64,000 nucleotides of DNA from JACPYM01 sp031423495 (lineage in GTDB: Bacteria; Acidobacteriota; Blastocatellia; RBC074): NCBI GenBank assembly GCA_031423495.1, contig JANPFP010000223.1:1-64000 (forward strand). The letters run 5' to 3'. Positions 55,149 through 64,000 of this stretch are shown piece by piece. The notes below the pieces were generated by a model, which had not been told where the DNA came from, searched no databases, and worked only from the letters and a program-made list of their open reading frames with translations. Each line of letters starts with the position of its first letter. Within the stretch, counting starts at the first letter, position 1. A program made the translations under genes and the position numbers.

Positions 55149-56261
55149 TTATTCAGCCGTCACCGCCACAATCAACGCCTTGATGTAACCAAACGAATAA
55201 GCAAACGCATGCAAGCCGCCCGTGTCGCCTTCAATTTTGGGTACGTGGTCGGGCATCAGCATTCCGTCGTAGCCAATCTCTTTATAGGTGCGCATCGCCT
55301 TGAGCATGTCTACGTCGCCGTCATCAACGAAGGTCTCGTGAAAGTCCAGAAAGCCACCGCGAATGTTGCGGAAATGTACGTTGAAGATTTTCTTGCGCGA
55401 ACCGAAATAACGAATCACATCAAAAATTTCCTGACCCGGTTTTGCCAGCATCTCTGACACCGTGCCCTGACAAAAGTTCAAGCCGTGATTCGGACTGTTC
55501 ACGATGGCGAGAAATTTCTTTAAGCCATCTACACTGCCCAACACCGTATGCACGCCGCGATAGCCTTTGTCTTTCGGCATGCCGGGGTCGTGCGGATGAC
55601 AGGCCAGCCGCATCTTGTATTCGTCCGCCACCGGCATCACGCGCTTCACGAAATAAGTGATGCGTTCCCAATAGGCGTCTTCATTGACCGGCCCGGCTTC
55701 GGTCAGCGGCGGTTCCTGTTTGGCTTTGGCGTAACTAAACGCACGGCTCTTTGAACCTCCCCGTCCATCAACCGGTTCAGTACTGACTACGCCGAGGATG
55801 CTCATGTTGTATTTGAGCATCGGAATGCCCGCGCGCGCGGCGTTGCGAATCATCTGGCAAATATCATCAATGTCGCGGTCACGATCAGGGCTTTTGCCCA
55901 ACATAATCGCCGGATTTTCATGCCGCGTGATGTAAGCCGAACTCAACGGCAACGGTACGCAATCGAGCTTGACGCCGAACGACTCTACGCGCTCGCGCAA
56001 CTTGGTCAGCCCTTCAACCGTCCACGCCTCATCCATTTTGGCCGAAGGCAACGCGCTACAAATATTGTTGACGCCCAGGCCGGCAAACAGCTTCAAGGCT
56101 TCGTTGGTCGAAAGATGTTGATGTCCAACTTTCAAATTGGCCTTGAGCTTCGCTTTATTTTGCGCAGGTTCAGCGTTAATGCGCGCGGCGACGTGCGATT
56201 CGATCAGTGCGCTGGCGGGTAAGCTCAACCCGGCGAGGCTGACAAAGTTTCTGCGGTGCAT
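55149..56261 (-). CDS. Mannonate dehydratase-like TIM-barrel protein with export signal
   Basis: 370 residues from ATG 56261; a frame start at 56345 is unlikely. The N terminus MHRRNFVSLAGLSL is a twin-arginine-like leader, unlike cytoplasmic UxuA. The barrel has the UxuA/xylose-isomerase-like features LACHPHDPG, NFCQGTVSEML, NVHFRNIRGGF and DGMLMPDHVP, giving the expected metal ligands. It would dehydrate D-mannonate or act on a related sugar acid. A Gfo/Idh/MocA oxidoreductase lies close by and is similarly exported. Confidence 0.82.
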   Translation of the reverse strand: MHRRNFVSLAGLSLPASALIESHVAARINAEPAQNKAKLKANLKVGHQHLSTNEALKLFAGLGVNNICSALPSAKMDEAWTVEGLTKLRERVESFGVKLDCVPLPLSSAYITRHENPAIMLGKSPDRDRDIDDICQMIRNAARAGIPMLKYNMSILGVVSTEPVDGRGGSKSRAFSYAKAKQEPPLTEAGPVNEDAYWERITYFVKRVMPVADEYKMRLACHPHDPGMPKDKGYRGVHTVLGSVDGLKKFLAIVNSPNHGLNFCQGTVSEMLAKPGQEIFDVIRYFGSRKKIFNVHFRNIRGGFLDFHETFVDDGDVDMLKAMRTYKEIGYDGMLMPDHVPKIEGDTGGLHAFAYSFGYIKALIVAVTAE

Positions 56262-56289
56262 AGTGTTCTCCGTAAAAGTTGGGGAAGGT

Positions 56290-56880
56290 TCATTCGCTGA
56301 ATTCGATGTCGCGGTACACCTCAGACATCGGCAGTTCAACATCAAGCGAGGTCAGCTTAATCACGTCATTCAAGTCACGGTATTCGATGCGTCGCCAGCG
56401 TTTGCCCAGCCGCACGAAGCGCGTGACGAAAGGAATGCTTTGCGCAACCAGCAAGTATTCCTGAACCGAAGGCAATGCCTGATAAGCCTCTCGTTTCGGC
56501 TCACGATCAAGGTATTCGGTGCTGGAAGAAAGCACTTCAAACAGGACGAGCGGATTGTTCAATACGCCAATCCCATTCATTTTGGTAAAGCTAGGCTTGC
56601 CACACACCACGCTTGAATCCGGAAAGCGAACCGGCGGCAAAGTCGGTGTGTTAATCGGCGTTTCTCCATCGAAAGGGCGACAACCGCTCCCTCTCAATCT
56701 GACAGCCAACTCATCACGTATGTTCCCCGCAATGATGTAATGTTCCGGCGAACCGCCTGCCATGCATATAAACTCGCCATCCCAAAATTCCCAGCGTCGC
56801 TCAGACGCCTGAAGCATGGCGAAGTACTCTTCCAACGTATGCACAAAGCGCGGAACTTCTTGCAGCTTGGCGCTCATCAC
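56290..56880 (-). CDS. Uma2 family protein
   Basis: 196 residues. Features are EYFAMLQASERRWEFWDGEF, FPDSSVVCGKP (Asp) and PLVLFEVLSSSTEYLDREPKREAYQ (Glu, Lys), the Uma2 pattern. It sits between the mannonate-dehydratase-like and oxidoreductase genes, probably as an insertion into that pair. Role unknown. Confidence 0.87.
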   Translation of the reverse strand: MMSAKLQEVPRFVHTLEEYFAMLQASERRWEFWDGEFICMAGGSPEHYIIAGNIRDELAVRLRGSGCRPFDGETPINTPTLPPVRFPDSSVVCGKPSFTKMNGIGVLNNPLVLFEVLSSSTEYLDREPKREAYQALPSVQEYLLVAQSIPFVTRFVRLGKRWRRIEYRDLNDVIKLTSLDVELPMSEVYRDIEFSE

Positions 56881-56901
56881 AACTCCTCCTTACCTATCAT
56901 T

Positions 56902-58245
56902 CTAAATCAAATCCCACGGCTTGCGCGCCGCACGCGTGAGCAGCTTTGACGCCTCAGCATCATTCACGAAATCTTCTTTCACCGCATCCCACGTGAGCTT
57001 GCGTCCGACCTTGTAAGCGATGTTGCCCAAATGCGGAACGGTCGTCGAACGATGACCGATTTCGACTTCGGCGTTAGGCGCTTTGCGTGAGCGTACGCAC
57101 TCGATGAAGTTGGCCGTATGTAACGCCGTCGCGTCTTCGCCTTGCACACGCTTGGCTTCCATGCGGTAAGCGTCAATCGGCTTGCCGCGTTCCTTGCGCG
57201 TAACCGCGTTCTTGACCGGTTGCGGATAAATTTCAAAGCCGATGCGGTCGCAAAACAGCGCGCCGTTCGTGCCGTAATAAGCCTCGCCGTGCGGACGATC
57301 TTCTTTGTCGCGCATGCCGTAATACTCAAAGCCCGGCGCGCGTCCGCCCATCCCATGCGCGTTCAGGTTGACGGCTTCGTAACTCAAAATAAAGTTGTCG
57401 TATTGATAAGTCGCCTGCAACACGTCGGGCATTTCGCCGTTGTCTTTCAACGTGAAGCGCGCGCCCGTGGCCGATACGGTTTTTGGCGCAGTCACGTGCA
57501 TGATCTGTTGCACGGTGTCGAAACGATGCGTGCCGAAATCAGTGATCGTCCCGCCCGCGTAATCCCAAAACCAACGAAACGTGCTCAAAAACCGGCTCTT
57601 GTTGAATGGCACTTTCGGCGCGGGGCCGAGATACATATCCCAATCCAAACCTTCAGGCACTGGCGAATCAGCTACGTTGCCGATGCCGTTGGGCGTCATG
57701 TTGCTGAAATTCCACACGCGCACGAAACGCACTTCGCCGAGTTCGCCCGATTGAATGATGCGCTCGACTTCGCGGTAATGCGGCGCTGAACGTTGCTGCA
57801 TGCCGCTTTGCACTACGCGGTTGTGCTTGCGCGCGGCTTCGACCATCTGGCGGCCTTGCTTGATGGTGAGCGCGAGCGGTTTCTCAACGTAAACATCCTT
57901 GCCCGCGCGACACGCCAACACCGTGATCGCCGCGTGCCAATGATCGGGCGTCGCTACGTGTACGGCATCAACGTCTTTGTTATCCAACACGCGGCGAAAG
58001 TCGCCCGTGGTCGTAGCCGCCGCATTGAGCAGCGTCTTGGCCTGCACAGCGTTCGGCGCATAGACATCGCACGCGACGACGTATTCCGCCCCCGGCACTT
58101 TCGCCATATGCGAAGCGACTTCGCTGCCGCGTCCGCCACAGCCGATCAGTGCGAGCCGCACGCGACCATTTGCGCCCAAAATACGACCATACGAAGCAGC
58201 CGTCATCGCAGCCGCGCCTTGTTGAATGAACGTTCGACGTTTCAT
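56902..58245 (-). CDS. Gfo/Idh/MocA family oxidoreductase, Tat-exported
   Basis: 447 residues. A Tat-type leader (MKRRTFIQQGAAAMTAASYG) is followed by a Rossmann NAD(P) domain (VRLALIGCGGRGSEVASHM) with the EKPLALT catalytic Lys motif (YVEKPLALT) and a C-terminal substrate domain with DFGTHRFD. It likely oxidises a sugar or inositol-type substrate in the periplasm. Together with the neighbouring dehydratase and a TonB receptor it suggests sugar acid use (inference). Confidence 0.9.
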   Translation of the reverse strand: MKRRTFIQQGAAAMTAASYGRILGANGRVRLALIGCGGRGSEVASHMAKVPGAEYVVACDVYAPNAVQAKTLLNAAATTTGDFRRVLDNKDVDAVHVATPDHWHAAITVLACRAGKDVYVEKPLALTIKQGRQMVEAARKHNRVVQSGMQQRSAPHYREVERIIQSGELGEVRFVRVWNFSNMTPNGIGNVADSPVPEGLDWDMYLGPAPKVPFNKSRFLSTFRWFWDYAGGTITDFGTHRFDTVQQIMHVTAPKTVSATGARFTLKDNGEMPDVLQATYQYDNFILSYEAVNLNAHGMGGRAPGFEYYGMRDKEDRPHGEAYYGTNGALFCDRIGFEIYPQPVKNAVTRKERGKPIDAYRMEAKRVQGEDATALHTANFIECVRSRKAPNAEVEIGHRSTTVPHLGNIAYKVGRKLTWDAVKEDFVNDAEASKLLTRAARKPWDLI

Positions 58246-58306
58246 GGAAAGCCCTCTCGTTGTGTGGTTGATTGAATTGCCACGCGGGAAATGTGGACTC
58301 GTAAAA

Positions 58307-58446
58307 TTATTCCACCTTATTTACCCCAGCCTTAACTTGCTGGTACTCATAGGTAGTAATTTCGTTAGGGTTGCCGTCAGGGTCACGAAAATACAACGAC
58401 TGCGAAACCGCGTGATCGGCTTCGCAGCATTCGTCTGCCAGCACGT
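58307..58446 (-). pseudogene. C-terminal remnant of a glyoxalase/VOC-family gene
   Basis: The minus strand between the DUF2200 stop and 58307 encodes about 45 residues containing SLYFRDPDGNPNEITTYEY, the typical VOC/glyoxalase C terminus, and a TAA. Upstream the frame runs into the DUF2200 coding region without a VOC body, so the 5' part has been lost. Confidence 0.65.
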
Positions 58447-58809
58447 TCACACTTCTGCTGGCTTCCGCAAAATCTTGTCCATGGTTTTGCCCTTCGCCAA
58501 CTCGTCTATCAATTTATCGAGATAGCGAATTTCGCGCATCGTTGGTTCTTCGATCTCTTCTATTCTGACGCCGCAAATCACCCCTTTGACCAAAATTCGT
58601 GAAGGGTTAAGCCCTGGGGCTTCGGCAAAGAATGTTTCAAAGTCAGTTTTGTTATTCAGTAACTCTTCGAACTCACTCTGACTGTAGCCGGTGAGCCAAC
58701 GAATGATTTCATTCACTTCGGCTTGTGTACGTCCCTTTTTCTCGGCTTTGACGAGATAGTGAGGATAAACACTGGCGACACTCGTGGTATAGATTCGATG
58801 TTTTGACAT
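58447..58809 (-). CDS. DUF2200 family protein
   Basis: 120 residues with the family's opening MSKHRIYTTSVASVYPHYL and the central GYSQSEFEELLNNKTDFETFF and GVICGVRIEEIEEPTMREIRYLDKLIDEL. Cytoplasmic and conserved, no known function. It displaced or replaced the start of a VOC gene downstream. Confidence 0.88.
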   Translation of the reverse strand: MSKHRIYTTSVASVYPHYLVKAEKKGRTQAEVNEIIRWLTGYSQSEFEELLNNKTDFETFFAEAPGLNPSRILVKGVICGVRIEEIEEPTMREIRYLDKLIDELAKGKTMDKILRKPAEV

Positions 58810-58841
58810 GGTGCTTCTATTTCACTCATTGCGTATTGCCT

Positions 58842-59153
58842 TCAAAGTTCTGCGCGACTGGCCGCTAGCGTGCGCTTGAACTCCATAAAGGCCGACTCTT
58901 CCAACTCGATGCGTTCGGCAATGATGCGCCTGAGCCACGCCGTAGCATCGCGTTCTTTATGCAACTTAGCGAGAAAGGCTGCGCGCTTCACCAACTCAGC
59001 CGGTAACGAAAGCGAATCATCCTGCTTTCTTTTCACCCGAATTGGTTCATCCCATGCATTGTCGTCACCGGCTTGCGACGTAACGAGGTCATCAATTTCT
59101 GACATTGAAACGGCTTTCTTATTGGTTTTCTTTTTATTCGTCATAGTTCCCAT
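58842..59153 (-). CDS. brnA: BrnA-like antitoxin
   Basis: 103 residues. A Lys-rich N terminus precedes ISEMD-like residues and a ribbon-helix-helix-type DNA-binding region (SLSLPAELVKRAAFLAKLHKERDATAWLRRIIAERIE). It overlaps the upstream toxin gene by 13 bases. Order toxin-antitoxin is as in BrnTA. The DNA-binding part is less canonical than in Brucella BrnA. Confidence 0.75.
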   Translation of the reverse strand: MGTMTNKKKTNKKAVSMSEIDDLVTSQAGDDNAWDEPIRVKRKQDDSLSLPAELVKRAAFLAKLHKERDATAWLRRIIAERIELEESAFMEFKRTLAASRAEL

Positions 59154-59404
59154 CCCGTGATGAAACGGACTAGGTTATTGGGCTTCAATTGGAAAACGAT
59201 CTTGAGCGTACGCCCGCCCAGCGTTTTGCCAATCAACTGATACCGGTCACGGTATTGCTTGTTGCGGCGAATCTCGAAATCGGAAAAGAAACATTCCACC
59301 GCTTCGTCAAATGTAATCCGATGCACCGACAATTTATCGCGCTCAAAGTCGTACTCAAAATCTGATGGTATGAAACGATGCCAGTCCGGCATATTTCTCC
59401 TCAA
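59141..59404 (-). CDS. brnT: BrnT-like ribonuclease toxin
   Basis: 87 residues. FEYDFERDKLSVHRITFDEAVECFF, RYQLIGKTLGGRTLKIVFQL and NLVRFITGWEL match BrnT, a RelE-like mRNA interferase. The usual WDEAKN start is altered to FERDKL. Overlap with the antitoxin gene supports a functional pair. Confidence 0.82.
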   Translation of the reverse strand: MRRNMPDWHRFIPSDFEYDFERDKLSVHRITFDEAVECFFSDFEIRRNKQYRDRYQLIGKTLGGRTLKIVFQLKPNNLVRFITGWEL

Positions 59405-59496
59405 TCAACGGGCATAAGCAACAAGTGGCTGCGAAAATCTCTTCCGCAGCCACTCATTCGTTTAGGTCTTGGCAAATTCAGCTATGCTAAACCGCG

Positions 59497-62400
59497 TTAA
59501 AACATCAGCTTCAAGCCGAATTGCAGTTGCCGCATCGCACCGCGCATGCCGGTGATTCTGCCGAAGTTGGCATTCGCCGCAATCGTAGTCGTCGTGCCGT
59601 CGGCATTCGTGCGAATCTCTTTGGGTTGCCCCGTACCGGGGTTGCCCCAGTTCGGATGATTCGCCGCGTTGAAGGCTTCGAAGCGGAATTGCAGCGCTTT
59701 GCTTTCGGTGAAACGGAAGGTCTTCAACATCGAAGCGTCCCATTGAATGATGCCGGGACTGATGATCGTATTGCGGCCTACGTTACCGAAAGTGCCGAAG
59801 GGTTGGATGGCGAACGCATCGGTGTTGAACCAGCGATTGATCGTACGCGCGCCGCTGTCGAGCGTCGCCGTTTGTCCCGCGACGTTGTTCGGACGGTCAA
59901 AGCCCGCACCGATGTTCGATTGATCGCGCCCCGTCGTCACCGTTAGCGGGAAGCCGGTTTGCACGTTGAAGAGCGAGCCGAATTCCCAACCGCCCGCCAG
60001 CACGTTAAGCACGCCGCCTTTATCCAACAGCTTTTTCCCTTTGCCGAAGGGCAATTGATAAAGCACCGAATTCACCGCGCGATGCGAAGTGTGGAAACTC
60101 GACAGCGCGCGTTCGGCGTTCAGGTTGTAACTGTTTTGCGGGAACAGCGTGTCGCCGTTGTGCGAACGAATCGCGCTCGCGTTATCAATGGATTTAGACC
60201 ACGTATAACCCGACACGAAACTCAAACCGTTCGACATGCGTTTTTCGAGCTTGAAGCTCAAGCCGTTGTAATTCGACCTGCCGCTGCCGTCTACCATCTG
60301 AATGCGTCCGAACTCAGGATAAGGCGCACGCGACAACACCGAACCCGTCGTGCCCGGAATGCTTTCGTTGAAAGCGCGCAACGATTCGAGCTTGCGCCCG
60401 ACTGAACCGAGATAATTGATTTCGAGCAACAGGTTATTCCGCAGTTCGCGTTGAACGCTCAACATGTACTGAATCACATAAGGCGTACGGCGATTGAAAT
60501 TGTTGCCCAACACATAAGGATTATTGACCTGCACCGAGCCGCCTGAACTACGAAACGGCGTCGTCCACGTCAGGTCGAGTTGCGTTGGGGTAGATTCGTC
60601 GCGGCGCCGTCCGGCCAGATTGCGCGCCATGTCGAAACGCGGATTGCCCGTGTCTTGCGCATAAAATCCGCCGCCCCCAAAACGCACCGTCCACTTGTTG
60701 GTCGGGCTCCAAGCCACGCCGATACGCGGCGCAAAATCGTTCTTGTCGTCATTCACCAGGCGCTCGCCCAATCGTCCATCGCGCGCGGTTTGAATCAACG
60801 GATTGAAGCGCAGAGACAACCCTTCATAAAAATCGCCTGAGCCTTGACGGATAAACACCGGATGACGGCTGCGGTCAGCCACATTCGGCGTGTTGTCGGC
60901 AAAGGGTACGAAGATGTTGACGAGGCGTCCGGTCTTGTCGAGCCAGGGCGGCGAATACTCATAGCGCAAGCCGATGTTCACCGTCAGGTTGGGTTTCACC
61001 TTCCACGAATCATCTATGTAGTAATACTGGCTGCGCGCGCGAAATTCCGCTGTCGCCAGCGACACCGAGACTTCGCAACGTTTGCAATAGCCCAGCATGA
61101 AATCGGCGAAGGCGTTGCCCGTGCCGGTCGCGCCTTTATTCGTCGTCGCCGTCGGCTCGAACAAAAATCCACCGCGCGCAAACTGATTGCCGACTTGATT
61201 GTATTGATCCCAGCGAATCTCACCGCCGAAGCGCAAGCTGTGACTGCCGCGAATCCAACTGAGATTGTCTATGATTTGATAGGTTTTGTTGTTGTTGACG
61301 TAAGGCCCTTCGGTGTCGTCGCCGAAACCCGCAAAGCCCTGAATCGCAACGCTCGGAATACCCCACGAGATCGGCGGGCCAGAGGCTACACCGGGAATCG
61401 CCAACTCTTTGACCACATCGCGCACGTCGGCGAGTTCGCGTCCCAAACTGTTAAAGAACGAGTTATAGCCAAAGCGCGCTTCGTTCACGATGGTGGATGA
61501 CAACGTGCGCGTGTTAGACAACATCACCTGCCGCGCAGTCGTGAGCAGCTTCGTGCCGTTGAGTTTCAAACCCGGCGAGAGTTGCACGTCGTCAGCCCAG
61601 CTATAGCGACCCGACCAACTCGATTTCGAACTCTCAATGAAATCGCCTTTGCCGTTGAACTGGTTGCGATCAACTAATCCGCCTTGTGGCTGTTCGTGAT
61701 TGACGCCCAGCGCGTTGGGCGCGAGCGTCGGCGACGGATAGAACTCCAACAACTTCACCGAAGTCGGATGCAGGCGATTAGTCGGAATGCGATTGTTCGC
61801 AAACAGTGCGCCGGTCGTCGGGTCGTAAATCGGATTCGACAACGCCGAAAAATCTCCGGTGCGCCACGCGACGGGCGGCAACTGATAGCGTCCGCGCAAG
61901 GTCTGGCGTTGGCGGAAGCCTTCATAGTTCGCCATGAAAAAGATTTTTTCTTTGTTCTCAAAAATCTTCGGAATCCACACCGGCCCGCCGACGACGAAAC
62001 CGAACTGATTCCACTTAAACGGTTCTTTGACCGAGTTGGGCGAACGCACGCCGGTGAAATCATATTGCCGCGCGTCGAAATAATCGTTGCGCAAAAATTC
62101 AAACGCCGCGCCGTGAAAATCCTTCGAACCCGATTTCATCGAGACGTTGATTTGCGTCGAAGCGCGTCCGAATTCCGCCGGGAAGATGCCGGTCTGAACC
62201 TTGAATTCCTGTAAGGCGTCAATCGAAGGCAGAATGATCGGCGAGTTGAAATTCACGTCGGTGTTTTCGATGCCGTCAATCGTGAAGCGGTTGAAATAGC
62301 TGCGCTGTCCGGCGACCGAAATGTTTTGCTGCGCGCGAATGCCGCCTTGCCGCGAACCAGCTTGCCCCGCGTCCTGAAAGCCGAAACTCACATTGGGCGC

Positions 62401-62877
62401 GGTGGCGACGAGTTGCAAAAAGTTGCGACCGTTAAGCGGTAAATCCACGATGCGTTTGTTTTCGATCACGGTGCCGACGGTCGTGCTGTCTTGCGATAGC
62501 AACGGAGCGCCGCCCGTCACGGTTACGGTTTCGCCGACCGCGCCGACTTCGAGCGCCACGTCAATGCGCGCGATCTGTTGCACCTGCAACTGAATGCCGT
62601 CGCGCACGACCGACTTGAAGCCCGACTGTTCGACCTTCACCGTATAAAGGCCGGGAAAGAGCGAAGGAAAGCTATAAACGCCTTCGTTATTGGTCGGCAC
62701 TTGCCGCACCGCGTTGGTGGCAACATTCGTCACCGACACCGTAGCGCCCGACACCGCCGCGCCGCTGGCATCGGTGACGACACCGGTAATTTCGCCGGAC
62801 GTTTGCGCACGCGCGCCGACGAATAACGCTGACAGCAGACATATCGCCGTGAGCAGTTGAGAGACTTTGAATTGCAT
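59497..62877 (-). CDS. Oar-like TonB-dependent receptor with carboxypeptidase-regulatory domain
   Basis: 1126 residues starting at ATG 62877 after AGGAGG. Signal peptide (1-24), CarboxypepD_reg domain (about 27-115: GEITGVVTDASGAAVSGATVSV), plug (about 120-235) and a 22-stranded barrel ending in LKLMF. It is the TonB-linked outer-membrane protein type abundant in acidobacteria. The ligand is unknown. Nearby sugar-acid genes are compatible with oligosaccharide uptake, but this is only context. Confidence 0.93.
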   Translation of the reverse strand: MQFKVSQLLTAICLLSALFVGARAQTSGEITGVVTDASGAAVSGATVSVTNVATNAVRQVPTNNEGVYSFPSLFPGLYTVKVEQSGFKSVVRDGIQLQVQQIARIDVALEVGAVGETVTVTGGAPLLSQDSTTVGTVIENKRIVDLPLNGRNFLQLVATAPNVSFGFQDAGQAGSRQGGIRAQQNISVAGQRSYFNRFTIDGIENTDVNFNSPIILPSIDALQEFKVQTGIFPAEFGRASTQINVSMKSGSKDFHGAAFEFLRNDYFDARQYDFTGVRSPNSVKEPFKWNQFGFVVGGPVWIPKIFENKEKIFFMANYEGFRQRQTLRGRYQLPPVAWRTGDFSALSNPIYDPTTGALFANNRIPTNRLHPTSVKLLEFYPSPTLAPNALGVNHEQPQGGLVDRNQFNGKGDFIESSKSSWSGRYSWADDVQLSPGLKLNGTKLLTTARQVMLSNTRTLSSTIVNEARFGYNSFFNSLGRELADVRDVVKELAIPGVASGPPISWGIPSVAIQGFAGFGDDTEGPYVNNNKTYQIIDNLSWIRGSHSLRFGGEIRWDQYNQVGNQFARGGFLFEPTATTNKGATGTGNAFADFMLGYCKRCEVSVSLATAEFRARSQYYYIDDSWKVKPNLTVNIGLRYEYSPPWLDKTGRLVNIFVPFADNTPNVADRSRHPVFIRQGSGDFYEGLSLRFNPLIQTARDGRLGERLVNDDKNDFAPRIGVAWSPTNKWTVRFGGGGFYAQDTGNPRFDMARNLAGRRRDESTPTQLDLTWTTPFRSSGGSVQVNNPYVLGNNFNRRTPYVIQYMLSVQRELRNNLLLEINYLGSVGRKLESLRAFNESIPGTTGSVLSRAPYPEFGRIQMVDGSGRSNYNGLSFKLEKRMSNGLSFVSGYTWSKSIDNASAIRSHNGDTLFPQNSYNLNAERALSSFHTSHRAVNSVLYQLPFGKGKKLLDKGGVLNVLAGGWEFGSLFNVQTGFPLTVTTGRDQSNIGAGFDRPNNVAGQTATLDSGARTINRWFNTDAFAIQPFGTFGNVGRNTIISPGIIQWDASMLKTFRFTESKALQFRFEAFNAANHPNWGNPGTGQPKEIRTNADGTTTTIAANANFGRITGMRGAMRQLQFGLKLMF

Positions 62878-63108
62878 TGATCCTCCTGATGGATGGGGGT
62901 TGCCATAAACGCCTCGCCGGGAAAATTCCTGCGTGCGCCGTCTGGGTGAATGGGTTCTCCCTCTAAACCGGCCTGATGAGTGTCGTTCGACGAATGTCGT
63001 TGTGTTGTTGAGTAAGTGTTGTAACGGTAAAGCGCACGCATTCTAGCGGCGCTGGTCTGACCTGACAAGAAGTATGCAGCAAGCACACACGATCAGGGTT
63101 AGAACGGA

Positions 63109-63146
63109 CAGGGCGGGCAATAATAATAATGACGATGCTCGCCCTG
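63109..63146. repeat. Hairpin 3' of the alcohol dehydrogenase gene
   Basis: CAGGGCGGGCA (63109-63119) pairs with TGCTCGCCCTG (63136-63146), one mismatch. The loop contains ATAATAATAAT. It lies seven bases after the gene's stop. No T-run follows. Confidence 0.6.
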
Positions 63147-63152
63147 CGCTTG

Positions 63153-64000
63153 TTAGAACTCTGTCACTACGGTTACACCCACGCCCTCAAATTTGTCCAT
63201 CTTCACCAGCGCATCAATGGACTGTTCCAGCGTGATGGTTCTGCCGATAAGTTTTTCAGGTGACAGTTTTCCGGCCTTGATCATTGCGAACAGGGCATCG
63301 TAACGATGGGCTTGCATGCCGTGGCTGCCGAGGATTTCCAATTCGTACGCAATGACTTTGCTCATCGGAATGGCTGGCTCGCTTTGCTCCGCCAACATTT
63401 TTTCTGGCATTAGGCCAACCTGAATATGCTTGCCGCGTTTGCGCAGATTGCTGATGGAATTGAAACAGGTCGTCGGATGGCCGAGCGCATCCAGCGAAAC
63501 GTGCGCGCCGCCTTTGGTAATCTCAATGACGGCTTCGGCTACGTTGGTGACTTGCGCAGCGTTTACCGTCGCAACCGCGCCCAACGCCTTCGCCAATTGC
63601 AGCGCGTCTTCAGAAATATCTATCGCCACAACGTTCGCGCCAATCGCGTTGGCAATCATAATCGCTGATAACCCCACGCCGCCGCAGCCATGCACGGCGA
63701 CCCATTGCCCCGCCGAAGTTTTGCCTTGATCCACGACCGCACGAAACGAAGTGACAAAGCGACAACCGAGACTTGCCGCCGCCGCAAAATCCATTGCGTC
63801 AGGCAGGCGCACCAGATTCGTGTCGGCGTAATGAATGGACACATACTCGGCGAACGATCCCCAGTGCGTGAAGCCAGGTTGAAACTGATGATCGCAAACC
63901 TGCTGATTCCCGCACGCGCATTGTGGGCAAGCGCCACAGCCGCCTACGAACGGAACCGTGACGCGATCTCCGCTCTTCCACTTGGTTACGTCTTTGCCAA
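63153..64000 (-). CDS. Zinc-dependent alcohol dehydrogenase, 5'-truncated by window edge
   Basis: The visible part (about 282 residues) continues past 64000. Near the window edge is the structural-zinc cysteine cluster CGACPQCACGNQQVC, then GSFAEYV, a Rossmann GCGGVGLSAIMIA and the ADH C-terminal (YELEILGSHGMQAHRYD). A GTG at 63842 is internal, not the start. It oxidises an alcohol or aldehyde using NAD(P). Substrate unknown. Confidence 0.9.
   Translation of the reverse strand, partial: GKDVTKWKSGDRVTVPFVGGCGACPQCACGNQQVCDHQFQPGFTHWGSFAEYVSIHYADTNLVRLPDAMDFAAAASLGCRFVTSFRAVVDQGKTSAGQWVAVHGCGGVGLSAIMIANAIGANVVAIDISEDALQLAKALGAVATVNAAQVTNVAEAVIEITKGGAHVSLDALGHPTTCFNSISNLRKRGKHIQVGLMPEKMLAEQSEPAIPMSKVIAYELEILGSHGMQAHRYDALFAMIKAGKLSPEKLIGRTITLEQSIDALVKMDKFEGVGVTVVTEF

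Overview
The window looks like a chromosome segment of a Gram-negative, didermic bacterium, most plausibly an acidobacterium of the Blastocatellia type (inference). The reasons are a BamA-Skp-LpxD-FabZ-LpxA-LpxI outer-membrane block, an Oar-like TonB receptor with an N-terminal carboxypeptidase-regulatory domain, tandem secreted PQQ-like propellers, a CHAT-TPR protein beside an ECF sigma/anti-sigma pair, Uma2 proteins and a DUF6265 protein. Base composition is moderately GC-rich throughout. No rRNA, tRNA, CRISPR array, transposase or integrase was found.

Layout. 0-6.4 kb: secreted CHAT peptidase-like TPR protein, convergent with an anti-sigma/ECF sigma pair and a haem-motif secreted protein. 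6.5-10.2 kb: TerY-like VWA protein plus a membrane Ser/Thr-kinase/HhH/TPR protein. 10.3-13.4 kb: esterase, DoxX, queuosine-precursor transporter and an adenylate-forming enzyme. 13.5-18.6 kb: ABC exporter, HlyD adaptor and TolC-like channel, a complete type-I-like export line. 18.6-21 kb (minus): a Cas4-like nuclease split over two membrane-anchored ORFs, then an FHA-PrsW fusion. 21-32.3 kb (minus): bamA, two skp/ompH genes, lpxD, an S9 peptidase, two coiled-coil ORFs, fabZ, lpxA, an unknown gene and lpxI. 32.8-36.6 kb: a ClpC-like unfoldase, LolD-like ATPase and Uma2. 36.6-42.2 kb: three PQQ-like propellers, a DUF6265 protein and an ankyrin protein. 42.3-44.7 kb: a GCS2-type carboxylate-amine ligase with an ATP-grasp partner. 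45-51.5 kb: a LolA-like protein, a histidine kinase, a HigBA-type toxin-antitoxin and a STAND-type NTPase with TPRs. 51.6-64 kb: Uma2, an FHA-GAF-sigma54 activator, a mannonate-dehydratase-like protein, Uma2, a Gfo/Idh/MocA oxidoreductase, DUF2200, a BrnTA pair, a TonB receptor and a partial zinc alcohol dehydrogenase.

Most unusual features. (1) Many spacers between co-directional genes are completely filled by an inverted repeat. One class is built from tandem heptamers (TAGTGGC at three loci, AAAAGGC, GTGAAAA; a nonamer variant at a divergent spacer) and runs up to the next start codon, which then lacks a Shine-Dalgarno site. A second class has longer stems, some with arms that are themselves palindromes. 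(2) A Cas4-family active site and its four iron-sulfur cysteines are divided between two translationally coupled, membrane-anchored ORFs with no CRISPR context. (3) The HigBA-STAND cassette is flanked by imperfect copies of the histidine-kinase gene 3' end, the arrangement expected of an element integrated at a gene end. These are read from sequence by eye; no database search was run.
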